From: Gallionellaceae bacterium
GTDB lineage: Bacteria > Pseudomonadota > Gammaproteobacteria > Burkholderiales > Gallionellaceae
Direction of reading: 5' to 3'
Assembly (NCBI GenBank): GCA_019753125.1
Contig: JAIELH010000001.1
Coordinates: forward strand, 1-64,000
Length of the DNA: 64,000 nt
Part shown: positions 42,793-51,848 of the stretch, piece after piece
Numbering within the stretch: the stretch's first letter is position 1
Layout of the letters: the number at the start of each line of letters is the position of its first letter
The notes under the pieces: generated by a model
Database searches by the model: none
What the model was told of the DNA's origin: nothing
What the model saw: the letters and a program-made list of their open reading frames with translations, nothing else
Position numbers and translations under genes: made by a program

Positions 42793-43557
42793 TTAAAACT
42801 CAATCACCTGGTTGTTCAGCAACATCTTGGGACGCACACCATGAACACCATCTTCAATCTGCCGCATGGTCAACTCCAATTCACCCGGCTTGAGATGGGT
42901 TATGAACACCTCTGCCTTGCGCCGCAGTTTATCCAGCTCCTCGGCCAACAAATTGGGACAAAGATGCTTGGAAAGAACAGCCAACTCTCTTTCAGCATTT
43001 GAAAATGCCGTTTCAATAATAAGGTAACGCAAATTCTCAATCTTGTTGATTACCTCCCACGACGCATCGGTGGTGGTGGTGTCCCCGCTGAACACCAGGC
43101 TCGCCGCGCCGCTGTCCAGGTGATAGCCGACAGCAGGCACTCCATGATTGGCCGGTATCGGGGTTATCTTGCGCCCGTTCAACACCACCGTTTCACCCAA
43201 TTCCATCGGTTGGTAACGCATGGAAGGATGCTGAGGGTCAGGGATCACACAAAAATCCGGCCAAATTTTCCAATTAAAAATATGCTGTTTAAGAATGTCC
43301 AGCGTTTCCCCGGTAGCATAAATGGTCAATGGCCGATCACGCATGAGCCATACGCTATCTACCATGAACGGAATGCACGCAATATGATCGAGATGCGCAT
43401 GCGTGACGAAGACATGATCGATCATGCTGAGCTCGGTGAGGCTAAGCTCGCCGACGCCTGTACCCGCATCAACCAACACATCGTGATCAAGCAGAAACGA
43501 GGTAGTGCGCAAATTGCCGCCTATCCCGCCGCTACACCCCAAAACTCTGAGCTTCAT
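42793..43557 (-). CDS. Metallo-beta-lactamase-fold hydrolase, probable cyclic-nucleotide phosphodiesterase
   Basis: A 254-residue MBL-fold enzyme. 'VTHAHLDHIACIPF' is the HxHxDH metal site; further ligands lie in 'ANHGVPAVGYHL', 'VFSGDTTTTDASW' and 'FITHLKP'. The pattern 'FLLDHDVLVDAGTG...THAHLDH' is that of class II 3',5'-cyclic nucleotide phosphodiesterases. The start at 43557 ('MKLRVLGCSGG') is preferred to the long track ORF. It lies directly after an adenylate-cyclase gene, which supports cAMP as substrate (inference). Confidence 0.82.
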   Translation of the reverse strand: MKLRVLGCSGGIGGNLRTTSFLLDHDVLVDAGTGVGELSLTELSMIDHVFVTHAHLDHIACIPFMVDSVWLMRDRPLTIYATGETLDILKQHIFNWKIWPDFCVIPDPQHPSMRYQPMELGETVVLNGRKITPIPANHGVPAVGYHLDSGAASLVFSGDTTTTDASWEVINKIENLRYLIIETAFSNAERELAVLSKHLCPNLLAEELDKLRRKAEVFITHLKPGELELTMRQIEDGVHGVRPKMLLNNQVIEF

Positions 43558-43612
43558 CGTCCTGTCGCCTTTATCCTGTGCAGAAAGCAATGCCGTTTGC
43601 CATTGTATTGGA

Positions 43613-45838
43613 TTATTTTGTCTGGAACACGAACACCCCCCCCCAATCGGCGGCTGGCGGATTCTTGCGGAAATAGGCAACGCGCTCCGCATAGATACGG
43701 TACAGCGCAATGTCCGGTGACATGCGCTGCAAATTCATCAGTTGCAACTCTGCCTGATCCCAGTCCTGTTTTTTGTACAGGCGGCGCACCTCATGAAACA
43801 ACTTGATTTCATCCTGCATTGCCTTATCCACTTCGCCAACCAGCCCAATCGGTTCATAAATTGCGATGGGCTTATCCTTGCCCTTTACACGCACATGGTC
43901 AAGTTCGCGATAAACAAAATCCGTGACTGCGTTCCGGGTGTTTTCACCGACAACAACACCTACGCCATATTGTTTTGTGATGCCTTCCAGACGGGAAGCC
44001 AGGTTCACCTCGTCACCCATCACCGTGTAGGCGACACGCACTTCCGAACCCATGTTACCGACACTGACGCGCCCGGTATTGATCCCCACACCGATATGTA
44101 TTTCCGGCCAGCCGCGTTCCTTGAAGTGCGGCTGCAAGGCTTTCAAAGTCTGCTGCATCTCGATACCTGCGAGTATCGCGTTGCGTGCATGCGCCGCATC
44201 CGGCAGGGGCGCTCCCCAGAACGCCATGATGCAGTCGCCCATGTACTTGTCTATCGTGCCGCGATGTTTGTAAACAACACGCGACAAGGGCGTCAGGAAC
44301 TCGTTCATCAGCAACGTCAATTCTTTCGGCTCCAGCCCCTCCGAGATAGAGGTAAAACCGCGCACATCGGAAAACAGGATGGTCATCTCGCGGCTTTCAC
44401 CTTCCATGGACACGCTTTCCGGATGCTCCGCCATTTCTTCTACCAGTTCGCTCGGAACATACTGGCCAAATAATCCGGTAATCTGGCGTTTGGTGCGCGA
44501 TTCGACAAAGTAGCCGTAAGACATGTTCAGCGCAAACAACAGGGCGATCATCACCAAACTGTTTGCTACCGGCATCAACAGATTGCCATAGTGCCAAATA
44601 GCCAGGCTCAACCCCTGCGTGACCGCAAGTAAAAACACCGAGACCAGCATTCCTCTGGTTGCGCCCAACCCCGGCAATAAAAAACTCAAGCCAATGCCGG
44701 TCAGCAACAGCCAAACCACCTCGGCGCCCAGCATATAGGCAGGGTACTCTTTCAAATTCTGGTCAAGGATGCCGGATATCATGTTGGCGTGCACCTCCAC
44801 TCCCGGGTAAACCTCGGACACCGGGGTAGGCCTCATATCCAGCAGCCCCGGCGCGGTCGTTCCTACCAGCACGATCTTGCCCTTGAGCTGATCAACTTCG
44901 ACACGGTCATGCAGCACATCCGCAGCCGAAACATAACGGTAACTTCCTTGCCTGCCACGATAGGGCACAAAAGCAGCCACATCGCTATCCACAGGGATTT
45001 TCAACTTGCCGGCGGCCGTATCCAGTTGCAGCCACTCCAGCCCCGCATACCCGCCGGCATTTTCTCCAGCAAAACCGGGCAATATTTTGGGTTGGCCGAG
45101 CAGGGCGCGCACCATTGCCAACGACAGCGATTCGTAATAGGCGCCCTTATATTCCGCCAGCATCGGCACCCGGCGTACTACGCCATCGACATCCACCATC
45201 GGGTTGAAGTGCCCGGCTGATGCAGCGGATTTTTGCAACTCCGGCAGATTGGCGCCATAGCCATTCCATGATGTGAATGTTATCGGGCGGCCCTTGAACG
45301 AACCCGCCGGGAAAGCAGGTTCGGGAAGCGCTCCAGAAACGTTATTGCCTTTCTGGTTGGCCGTCAGGTAATAACCCAACACCACATTGCGATCCTTGAT
45401 CTTGCTGGCGAACAGATTGTCATATTCAAGTTGCGGCTGGATCTGCGCCAATGTCGCCTGGAATTGGGCATCGCCCTTGAGCTGGTGTTGTCCGATTTTT
45501 TGTAATACCTTGAGTCCCGAACTCTCGTCTTTTTCGGCGAACACGATATCGAAACCAACCACCGCAATGCCGTACTTGTCGAACAGCTTATCCATCAGCA
45601 GCGCAAGCCGATCACGGCTCCACGGCCAGCGGCCTTCTTCCTTGAGGCTTTTCTCGTCTATATCGATTATGGCAATGCGGTCATCCACGGTGCGCGGCAT
45701 GGTCAACCGCAAGCAATAATCGTACAGAGTGTAAGATAGCCTTTCGAAGATGCCCAGCTTGTAGAAATTGGCTGCGCTGCCTGCGAAAATCAAGACTATC
45801 AGCAGCCCCAGCCCGATCAGGGTCGCGTGTTTCTTCAC
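43613..45838 (-). CDS. CHASE2-domain class III adenylate cyclase
   Basis: A 741-residue membrane cyclase. After an N-terminal span, a CHASE2 extracytoplasmic sensor fills about residues 30-360 ('DDRIAIIDIDEKSLKEEGRW' is its usual start), three spans follow, then the catalytic domain with 'ILFSDVRGFTSISEG' and 'DKYMGDCIMAFWGAP' (two metal Asp) and 'VAYTVMGDEVNLASRLEG'. Lys in DKYMGD with Thr in AYTVMGD is the adenine-selecting pair, so cAMP is the likely product. GTG at 45838 follows AAGGGG and is preferred to the TTG at 45859. Confidence 0.92.
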   Translation of the reverse strand: MKKHATLIGLGLLIVLIFAGSAANFYKLGIFERLSYTLYDYCLRLTMPRTVDDRIAIIDIDEKSLKEEGRWPWSRDRLALLMDKLFDKYGIAVVGFDIVFAEKDESSGLKVLQKIGQHQLKGDAQFQATLAQIQPQLEYDNLFASKIKDRNVVLGYYLTANQKGNNVSGALPEPAFPAGSFKGRPITFTSWNGYGANLPELQKSAASAGHFNPMVDVDGVVRRVPMLAEYKGAYYESLSLAMVRALLGQPKILPGFAGENAGGYAGLEWLQLDTAAGKLKIPVDSDVAAFVPYRGRQGSYRYVSAADVLHDRVEVDQLKGKIVLVGTTAPGLLDMRPTPVSEVYPGVEVHANMISGILDQNLKEYPAYMLGAEVVWLLLTGIGLSFLLPGLGATRGMLVSVFLLAVTQGLSLAIWHYGNLLMPVANSLVMIALLFALNMSYGYFVESRTKRQITGLFGQYVPSELVEEMAEHPESVSMEGESREMTILFSDVRGFTSISEGLEPKELTLLMNEFLTPLSRVVYKHRGTIDKYMGDCIMAFWGAPLPDAAHARNAILAGIEMQQTLKALQPHFKERGWPEIHIGVGINTGRVSVGNMGSEVRVAYTVMGDEVNLASRLEGITKQYGVGVVVGENTRNAVTDFVYRELDHVRVKGKDKPIAIYEPIGLVGEVDKAMQDEIKLFHEVRRLYKKQDWDQAELQLMNLQRMSPDIALYRIYAERVAYFRKNPPAADWGGVFVFQTK

Positions 45839-45881
45839 ACTACACCCCTTGGCGGGCAACCAATAACAGATGACACAAATC

Positions 45882-45920
45882 AGTCTTCTGTCTTCCGCCT
45901 TCTGTCTTCCGTCTTTCGCC
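45882..45920. repeat. Dispersed 'AGAAGACAGA' repeat, copy 3
   Basis: 'AGTCTTCTGTCTTCCGCCTT' and following bases, related to 22831-22857 and 26284-26309. It fills most of the gap between the FHA gene and the cyclase gene. Confidence 0.6.
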
Positions 45921-45925
45921 CACCG

Positions 45926-46732
45926 TTACTCCTTGAAATAAAACTCCATTTTGATGCCAGCCAATTCAATGACATCATGATCATTCAATTGGTACGGCTG
46001 ATCGCCCAGCGTCTGGCCGTTCACCATCGGGTGATGCACTCCTTCGACATGGGTAATGAAGAAACCATGCGGGCGACGGGTCAGCACAGCAACCTGTACG
46101 CCTGGCTTTCCCAATGTTGTGAGATTTTTCACCAATTCGAGTTCTTTGCCGGCATTGGGCCCAGTCAATATCTGCACCGCTGCGATATGCTGCGCCGCGG
46201 CCGGAGCAACGGCTGGCGCGGCAGCCGCTGTTGGCTGTGCGGCTGGTTGAGTGGCTGGCTGATGCGCGCCAAATTTACCAGTTTCCTCTGCCAGTTCTTC
46301 TGCCACCTTGGCATTCAAATTGGTTTGTGTTTTTGAAAATCCACTGACCTCGGCAGGCTTATCCATACTCTGAGCGGCCTGCCTGGGCGGTACACGTAGC
46401 ACCATGGTTTTTTCGAAATCGGCCGCATTGGTCTGGCTGACCTGGTCATTAATGTATTTCAGCTTGTACTTGCCGATTTCGATCAAATCGTTATTTTGCA
46501 GAAAATGTTTTTTGACCGGCGTCCCATTGACCTCCAGCCCATTGGTGCTGTCCAGGTCTTCGAGAAACGAGTCATGCAGGATAGTGACGACCGCTGCATG
46601 CTCGCCGCTTATCGCCAGATTATCGATAACAATATCGTTATGCGCCTTGCGGCCGATGGTGATACGCTCCTTGCTCAACGGATATTCCTTGATCACCACT
46701 CCATCCATGCTGAGTATCAATTTTGCAGCCAT
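45926..46732 (-). CDS. FHA-domain protein (two FHA domains)
   Basis: A 268-residue phosphothreonine-binding adaptor. The N-terminal FHA (about 20-90) has 'RITIGRKAHNDIVIDNLAIS' and 'EHAAVV', with the GR, S and H signature residues and 'DSTNGLEVNG'. An Ala/Pro/Gln-rich linker ('PATQPAAQPTAAAAPAVAPA') leads to a second, degenerate FHA at 195-265 ('GFFITHVEGVHHPMVNGQTL'). It lies between a PP2C phosphatase gene and a cyclase gene, so it probably reads out phosphorylation by the CHASE2 kinase upstream. Confidence 0.9.
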   Translation of the reverse strand: MAAKLILSMDGVVIKEYPLSKERITIGRKAHNDIVIDNLAISGEHAAVVTILHDSFLEDLDSTNGLEVNGTPVKKHFLQNNDLIEIGKYKLKYINDQVSQTNAADFEKTMVLRVPPRQAAQSMDKPAEVSGFSKTQTNLNAKVAEELAEETGKFGAHQPATQPAAQPTAAAAPAVAPAAAQHIAAVQILTGPNAGKELELVKNLTTLGKPGVQVAVLTRRPHGFFITHVEGVHHPMVNGQTLGDQPYQLNDHDVIELAGIKMEFYFKE

Positions 46733-46768
46733 AGTCGCGCCCCTCCAATACCAAATTTCTTAAGTCAG

Positions 46769-47659
46769 TTATTTTTTGAGCCAGTCGAGTAATTTTGTTA
46801 ACCAGCCACGCGGCACAGCAAACTCACCCTTTACCTTTACCAGTATCACCGAAACATTGTCGCGACCGCCATTGTCGTTTGCCATCTGGATCAATTGTTC
46901 TGCGGCAAGCGGCAAATTGCCCTGCATCGCATAAAGTGCGCTCTGAATATCCTCGTCTTCCACCATATCGTTCAGCCCATCCGAGCACAGCAGGTAAATA
47001 TCGCCCGGCAGCACATCATGCACATGGATTTCCGGTGTTGTTTCGGCTTCAATCCCGACCGCGCGCGTTACCAGATTCTTGTTTTTGGACAGACGCGCAT
47101 CTTCAACACTGATCATTCCGCTATCGATCTGCTCCTGCAACAACGAATGATCACGGGTAATCGTTTCCAGCTTCTCGCCACGCAACCGGTACATGCGCGA
47201 ATCGCCAATATGTCCAACCACAACGCGATTATCATAAAACAGCGCAGCAACAATAGTCGTGCCCATCCCGGCATATTGCGGCTGGCTCTGCGCAGCCTGA
47301 AAAATCGAGGAGTTTGCCTTCTGGATGTTGTCGCGCAGCAACAACACGCCCAATTCATCACCGGCAACCGCCCGGTGCTTTTTTTTCCCCAAAAAGGCCG
47401 GGTCTGTTTCTTCCCCTTTTCCAGGGCAAAGGCATACATAGTCTGTCGGGTTGGCATTCCGCAGGCTTTGTGTGATTTCCGTTATAACCACCGAAGCGGC
47501 GATGCCGCTTGCCACTTCACCGGCGTTGTAACCGCCCATGCCGTCTGCCAGGACGACCAGGCCACAATTTTGCTCATATGCGACACTATCCTCGTTGTGC
47601 GAACGCACCATACCTGGATCGGTCTGGCTGACTATCTCAAGCGCATCACTTATTTTCAT
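46769..47659 (-). CDS. PP2C-family Ser/Thr phosphatase
   Basis: A 296-residue PPM phosphatase. Metal-binding motifs 'SHNEDSV', 'VLADGMGGYNAGEVA', 'LLCSDGLNDMV' and 'GGRDNVSVILV' are intact. Around residues 70-105 there is a non-conserved loop with two Cys and a Lys-rich run ('CLCPGKGEETDPAFLGKKKH'). The C-terminus ends 'WLTKLLDWLKK'. It is expected to reverse the action of the neighbouring kinase; the two genes are 31 bases apart on the same strand. Confidence 0.93.
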   Translation of the reverse strand: MKISDALEIVSQTDPGMVRSHNEDSVAYEQNCGLVVLADGMGGYNAGEVASGIAASVVITEITQSLRNANPTDYVCLCPGKGEETDPAFLGKKKHRAVAGDELGVLLLRDNIQKANSSIFQAAQSQPQYAGMGTTIVAALFYDNRVVVGHIGDSRMYRLRGEKLETITRDHSLLQEQIDSGMISVEDARLSKNKNLVTRAVGIEAETTPEIHVHDVLPGDIYLLCSDGLNDMVEDEDIQSALYAMQGNLPLAAEQLIQMANDNGGRDNVSVILVKVKGEFAVPRGWLTKLLDWLKK

Positions 47660-47690
47660 AATCTACCCCTGCAAACTGGCTGCGCAAGAG

Positions 47691-50258
47691 TTACCGTTTA
47701 GCGGCAACATTATTTGGCGTGCTCATTGCGAGTGCCGCACATTGGCGCAATGCTTCGGCCATCTCCGCACCATTGGCATAACGATCCGCCTCCAGCTTGG
47801 CCAATGACTTGTTAATGATTGCCACCAAGCACGGTGGCAAATCAGGCCTGACACTTAAAATATCGGTATGCGGCTCATTGGCGATACGATACATCAATTG
47901 CGCCATCGAATCCCCCTCGAATGGGAGCTTACCACAAGCCAGTTGGTACAAACTCACCCCCAGCGAGAACAAATCCGAACTGCCGCCGATCTTCTTGCCC
48001 GCCAGTTGCTCGGGCGACATATAGGATGGCGTTCCCAACACCATGCCGGTTTTTGTCTTGCTCGAATCGGTAATGCGCGCAATGCCAAAGTCGGTCACCT
48101 TCGGCGTATCTGTATCAGGGTCATACATGATATTGGCCGGTTTGATGTCGCGATGTACGACATTCTGCTTGTGCGCATAATCCAGCGCGTCGGCGACGCG
48201 GGCAACGATGCTCAGCACCTTGGGCAGGGGCAGCAGATTGCCCGGCTTGGTATAAGGCACCATATCCTTGCCTTTGAGAAACTCCATCGCGATGTATGCC
48301 AGATCGTGCTCCTCGCCCGCATCGTAAATCGACACAATGTTCGGATGATTCAGGCGCCCGGCCGTTTCGGCCTCGCGGAAGAAGCGTTCTTTGACATCCT
48401 GCAACTCATCCGCCTCAAACTCCTGAGACAATGCCATGGTCTTGATCGCCACGACGCGGCCGATCTTCGGATCCTTGCCGTAATACACCACGCCCATTGC
48501 ACCCTTGCCCAGCTCCTTCTCGATCTCGTAGCGGCCCAGCATCGGTTTGGATACGCCGGCCTTGCCCAGTTGCATCGTGCTGGTATTGGTGCGCCCGCCC
48601 CCGCCGCCCAGAATCACGGTTTCCGACATCTCGCGCGCCTGAGTCAAGCGTTGCGCCAGATCGCGGAACTTGGGATTGAATTCGGCCATGTACTTGAATA
48701 CCGACTCGGCCTTGTTGAACTGCCGCTTGCGCTCGAAGTCCAGCCCCAAGTTGTACAACACCTCCATCAGGCTGTCGTCGATCGGCACCTTGCGGAACTT
48801 GTCAAACGCGATGTCCAGCTGCCCCTGCCCCTGGAACGCCAGCCCCAGCATACGATTGCTCTCGGCGGATTCGGCATCGGATTTTTGCTTGCCCTTTTCC
48901 GTCATCAGGAAACGCTTGGTGGTCAGCAACAAATGCCCAACCAGCAACAATGCGGCAGGCAGCATCAACTGCAACCACATCGCCTGCGTCGTCATCAACA
49001 CAAAGTGTGCCGCCAGCAGCACCACGAACAATACACCGGTGACTGCCGCCCCGATCGCGGCATTCAGGCGCGGCAGCAACAAAACCAGATACAGCGTAAT
49101 CAGCAGAAATACGCCCAGTCTGGCCATTGGAGCCCAGCCTGGCGAGGCGAAAAAATCGCCTTTCAGGATGCTGGATACCGAATGCGCCAAGGTCAGCACC
49201 GGAGCCATGCCCGCCGAGATGGGTGTCACTTGCAATGTGCCCACGCCGGCTGCCGATGCACCGATCAACACAATTTTGTCACGGTACTTGTCCGCCGGAA
49301 TTTTGCCGGTAAATACATCATAGAAAGAATCCACCGGAAAAGCCGCATGCCCATCCTTGCCCTTGTAGAAATAGGTATGCATCTGCAAGGCCGGATCGGT
49401 GGCGATTCTCTGATTACCCAGTTGCACCCCCTCACCCAGATTGACGTGAATATCATGGGGTTGAAGATTGAGGCTCCTGGCTGCAATCATCAATGACAAT
49501 GAGGGGTAATATTGGTCGTAATAACCAACCACCAGCGGTTCGGTGCGTATCGCGCCATCCACGTCTGGAAAACTGTTCAGGTGGCCAATCGCCAATGCCT
49601 TGTTGCCCAACAACGGGATCGGCGCTAACACGCTCCGCGTCAATAGCGGCAACGTATCGATGCCGCCGGAGGCTTTCACATTCGCCAGATTATTGCGCAG
49701 CACATAATCCGGCAAAGCCTGATCCGGCTTACCCTGCGGCTCGCCCAACTCGAAAAACATCGCCAGCAACGTATTGTTCGACTTGGATATGCTGTCGCTC
49801 AGTTTCTGGTCGTTATCCAGATTTTGCGCCGCTTCGAGCAGCATGGTATTAATTTGCGCCAAATCGGCCTGATAAGCGGGGTCTTGAGTGTCTTTCAGTG
49901 TGGAATTACCGAGCAGCCCGGCAATCTTGTAGATATAACCCAGTCCGGCATCGGCCTGCGGCTCAAAGAAAAAAGCGGTGTGGCCAACTACTTTTGCACG
50001 GCCCGTCGCCAGAATATCGATCATCCTGGCATGTATCTCGCGCGGCCACGGCCAGCGCCCCAGATTGGCGATACTCTGTTCGTCGATCGTGATTACCGCA
50101 ATCTTGTCGCTCGGCGTGCGCGATGAAGCCAGCACACCCAGGTCGTAAGCCTTGCGCTCCAGGCTTTGCATCAGATCGCTGTTCGCCCCCGCAACAAATG
50201 CCAACGCGACCACCAGCCCGACAAACCAGTCTTTACGCCAGAACGACCACTTGTTCAT
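47691..50258 (-). CDS. CHASE2-domain transmembrane Ser/Thr kinase
   Basis: An 855-residue receptor kinase. N-terminal span, CHASE2 sensor to about residue 350, three spans (to ~450), a TPR-like segment ('YNLGLDFERKRQFNKAESVF'), then a C-terminal kinase at ~575-840 with 'ELGKGAMGVVYYGKDPKIG', 'VVAIKTM', 'VVHRDIKPANIMYD', DFG in 'KVTDFGIARI' and 'GTPSYMSPEQLAG'. All catalytic residues are present. It is the first gene of the signalling operon and shares its sensor type with the cyclase, so both may read the same envelope signal. Confidence 0.93.
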   Translation of the reverse strand: MNKWSFWRKDWFVGLVVALAFVAGANSDLMQSLERKAYDLGVLASSRTPSDKIAVITIDEQSIANLGRWPWPREIHARMIDILATGRAKVVGHTAFFFEPQADAGLGYIYKIAGLLGNSTLKDTQDPAYQADLAQINTMLLEAAQNLDNDQKLSDSISKSNNTLLAMFFELGEPQGKPDQALPDYVLRNNLANVKASGGIDTLPLLTRSVLAPIPLLGNKALAIGHLNSFPDVDGAIRTEPLVVGYYDQYYPSLSLMIAARSLNLQPHDIHVNLGEGVQLGNQRIATDPALQMHTYFYKGKDGHAAFPVDSFYDVFTGKIPADKYRDKIVLIGASAAGVGTLQVTPISAGMAPVLTLAHSVSSILKGDFFASPGWAPMARLGVFLLITLYLVLLLPRLNAAIGAAVTGVLFVVLLAAHFVLMTTQAMWLQLMLPAALLLVGHLLLTTKRFLMTEKGKQKSDAESAESNRMLGLAFQGQGQLDIAFDKFRKVPIDDSLMEVLYNLGLDFERKRQFNKAESVFKYMAEFNPKFRDLAQRLTQAREMSETVILGGGGGRTNTSTMQLGKAGVSKPMLGRYEIEKELGKGAMGVVYYGKDPKIGRVVAIKTMALSQEFEADELQDVKERFFREAETAGRLNHPNIVSIYDAGEEHDLAYIAMEFLKGKDMVPYTKPGNLLPLPKVLSIVARVADALDYAHKQNVVHRDIKPANIMYDPDTDTPKVTDFGIARITDSSKTKTGMVLGTPSYMSPEQLAGKKIGGSSDLFSLGVSLYQLACGKLPFEGDSMAQLMYRIANEPHTDILSVRPDLPPCLVAIINKSLAKLEADRYANGAEMAEALRQCAALAMSTPNNVAAKR

Positions 50259-50384
50259 GCCACCCCCAATTGACTGATCAACGCCCCCAGAACCATTCTT
50301 GGCAGGTTAGCTGCTGGAAATGAATAGCGCCCGGTGAATCTTAAAGTATTTCACAGCAATTCACCACAACCCTGTTGATTTACA

Positions 50385-50570
50385 GGGCACTTCTAAAAAT
50401 TCAGAGTTCGCCCAAATGCAAGGCGTGGAAAAAATTTCGCCGCGCCGCATATGTTTAATATGTAAGTAAGAAAACGAAGTTTCAGTGCAGGGTAACCTTT
50501 AGGTTGGCCGGAACTAAATTTTTTACACAACGCAGCAGTTGGGATGAAATGTGGATTTTTAGAAATGCCC
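50385..50570. mobile_element. MITE-like element with terminal inverted repeats and TACA duplication
   Basis: The ends GGGCACTTCTAAAAAT and ATTTTTAGAAATGCCC are inverted repeats with one mismatch over 16 bases (two over 18, counting inner CA/TG). The 186-bp unit is flanked on both sides by TACA (50381-50384 and 50571-50574), a likely four-base target-site duplication. No coding capacity is visible, so it would need a transposase in trans. It lies upstream of the CHASE2 kinase gene and downstream of the Usp gene. Confidence 0.8.
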
Positions 50571-50617
50571 TACAGAAAATTGTCCAGTGCGGCGCTTCTG
50601 AAGTGTGCGGTGTTTCG

Positions 50618-51043
50618 CTATTTGACCAACAACACCGGACGGCTGGTCAAGTGCAACATCTTGCGCACCACCGAGCCCAGCAGCAAAGTTTGCAAACCGC
50701 CCTGCCCCTGTCTGCCCATGACGATCTGATCGACGGCCTGCTCATCGGCATACTGCGCGATTGCTTCCGCCGGAGTGCCGACGCTGATGTGATAGTGGTA
50801 GGGCAGCGCAGCGGCATCCAGCATTGCGCGCGCCGCCTGCAAAGCGTTCATGCCCTGCTCGCGGTAATAGTCATTGATCGTATCCTGATTGATGAACAGC
50901 TTGACGTTGCCAGCCGCCACATTCCATTGCACATTCAACAGCAACAGTTGTGGCATTTCTTTCAATATCGCAATATTTTTTATGACGTAATCGACGGCAC
51001 GTAGCGCGTTGTCAGAACCATCCACCGGAACCAGTATCTTCAT
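50618..51043 (-). CDS. Universal stress protein (UspA family)
   Basis: A 141-residue UspA-fold protein: N-terminal 'KILVPVDGSDNALRAVDYVI' and C-terminal ATP-binding motif 'GRQGQGGLQTLLLGSVVRKM' of the G-2x-G-9x-G(S/T) type, so it should bind ATP. GAGGG precedes the start. It lies 13 bases after the terC gene and is probably co-transcribed with it. Confidence 0.92.
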   Translation of the reverse strand: MKILVPVDGSDNALRAVDYVIKNIAILKEMPQLLLLNVQWNVAAGNVKLFINQDTINDYYREQGMNALQAARAMLDAAALPYHYHISVGTPAEAIAQYADEQAVDQIVMGRQGQGGLQTLLLGSVVRKMLHLTSRPVLLVK

Positions 51044-51056
51044 CGCCATACCCTCG

Positions 51057-51785
51057 CTATTTATCTTCCGCACCAGCGGATATTTTCTCATCCACCAGAT
51101 CGACCGCCCTGATAGCCACGGCGTTGCGCATCGCCAGCCATCCGCCGATCCCCAGCACCAGTAACGCACATAACACCGGAATCAGCCAATGCAAATAATG
51201 CCGTGTTTCAAGCAGATTTACGAACAACGCCTCGCCAACCAGCATTTCGCCTGCAACATAACCGAGCAGCACGCCACCGGCATAAATGATGAACGGAAAG
51301 CGATCGATCAATTTCAGCACTAATTGGCTGCTCCAGACAATCAACGGAATGCTGATCAGCAGGCCGAACACCAGCAACGCCACATTGCCCTTGGCCGCTG
51401 CCGCCACGCCCAGCACGTTATCCAGGCTCATCACAAAATCCGCGATGATGATGGTCTTGACCGCGCCAAACAACCTCGTATCCGCCTTGATATCGCTTGC
51501 GCTGTGCTCATCTTCGGGCATCATCAGCTTGATGCCGATCCAGATCAGCAGCAGCGCGCCGACCAGCTTGAGATAAGGCAGCGACAGCAAGCCGACGGCA
51601 AAGAAAGTCAACGCAATGCGCAGGCCGATCGCACCGCCGACACCGAACAGGATGCCCTTGTTGCGCTGTGCCTCCGGCAGGTTGCGGCACGCCAGCGCGA
51701 TCACCACCGCATTGTCGCCCGACAATAGCAGATCGATCACGATGATCTTGAACACGTCCATCCAGAACTGAGCAGAGCTCAACAT
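51057..51785 (-). CDS. TerC/YjbE-family integral membrane protein
   Basis: A 242-residue protein with about seven membrane spans. 'VIDLLLSGDNAVVIALACRN' and 'IIADFVMSLDNVLGVAAAAK' are the paired acidic membrane motifs of TerC proteins, several of which export manganese or other metals. ATG 51785 or GTG 51794 may start it; neither has a strong ribosome site. Substrate is not determinable here. No yybP-type riboswitch was recognised in the short upstream gap. Confidence 0.88.
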   Translation of the reverse strand: MLSSAQFWMDVFKIIVIDLLLSGDNAVVIALACRNLPEAQRNKGILFGVGGAIGLRIALTFFAVGLLSLPYLKLVGALLLIWIGIKLMMPEDEHSASDIKADTRLFGAVKTIIIADFVMSLDNVLGVAAAAKGNVALLVFGLLISIPLIVWSSQLVLKLIDRFPFIIYAGGVLLGYVAGEMLVGEALFVNLLETRHYLHWLIPVLCALLVLGIGGWLAMRNAVAIRAVDLVDEKISAGAEDK

Positions 51786-51848
51786 TTCCAGCACAGAATT
51801 TCTTTCAAGATTGGATAATGAAAAATATCCTCACAGTTCAGCATCCAT

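Noticed and set aside
47868-49496. 542-residue plus-strand ORF opposite the CHASE2 kinase
   Set aside because: Gln/His/Arg-rich antisense frame with no domain; the minus-strand kinase is unambiguous.
51786-51848. Possible yybP-ykoY manganese riboswitch near the TerC gene
   Set aside because: The gap between cysK and terC is far too short for the riboswitch and shows no conserved stem pattern.
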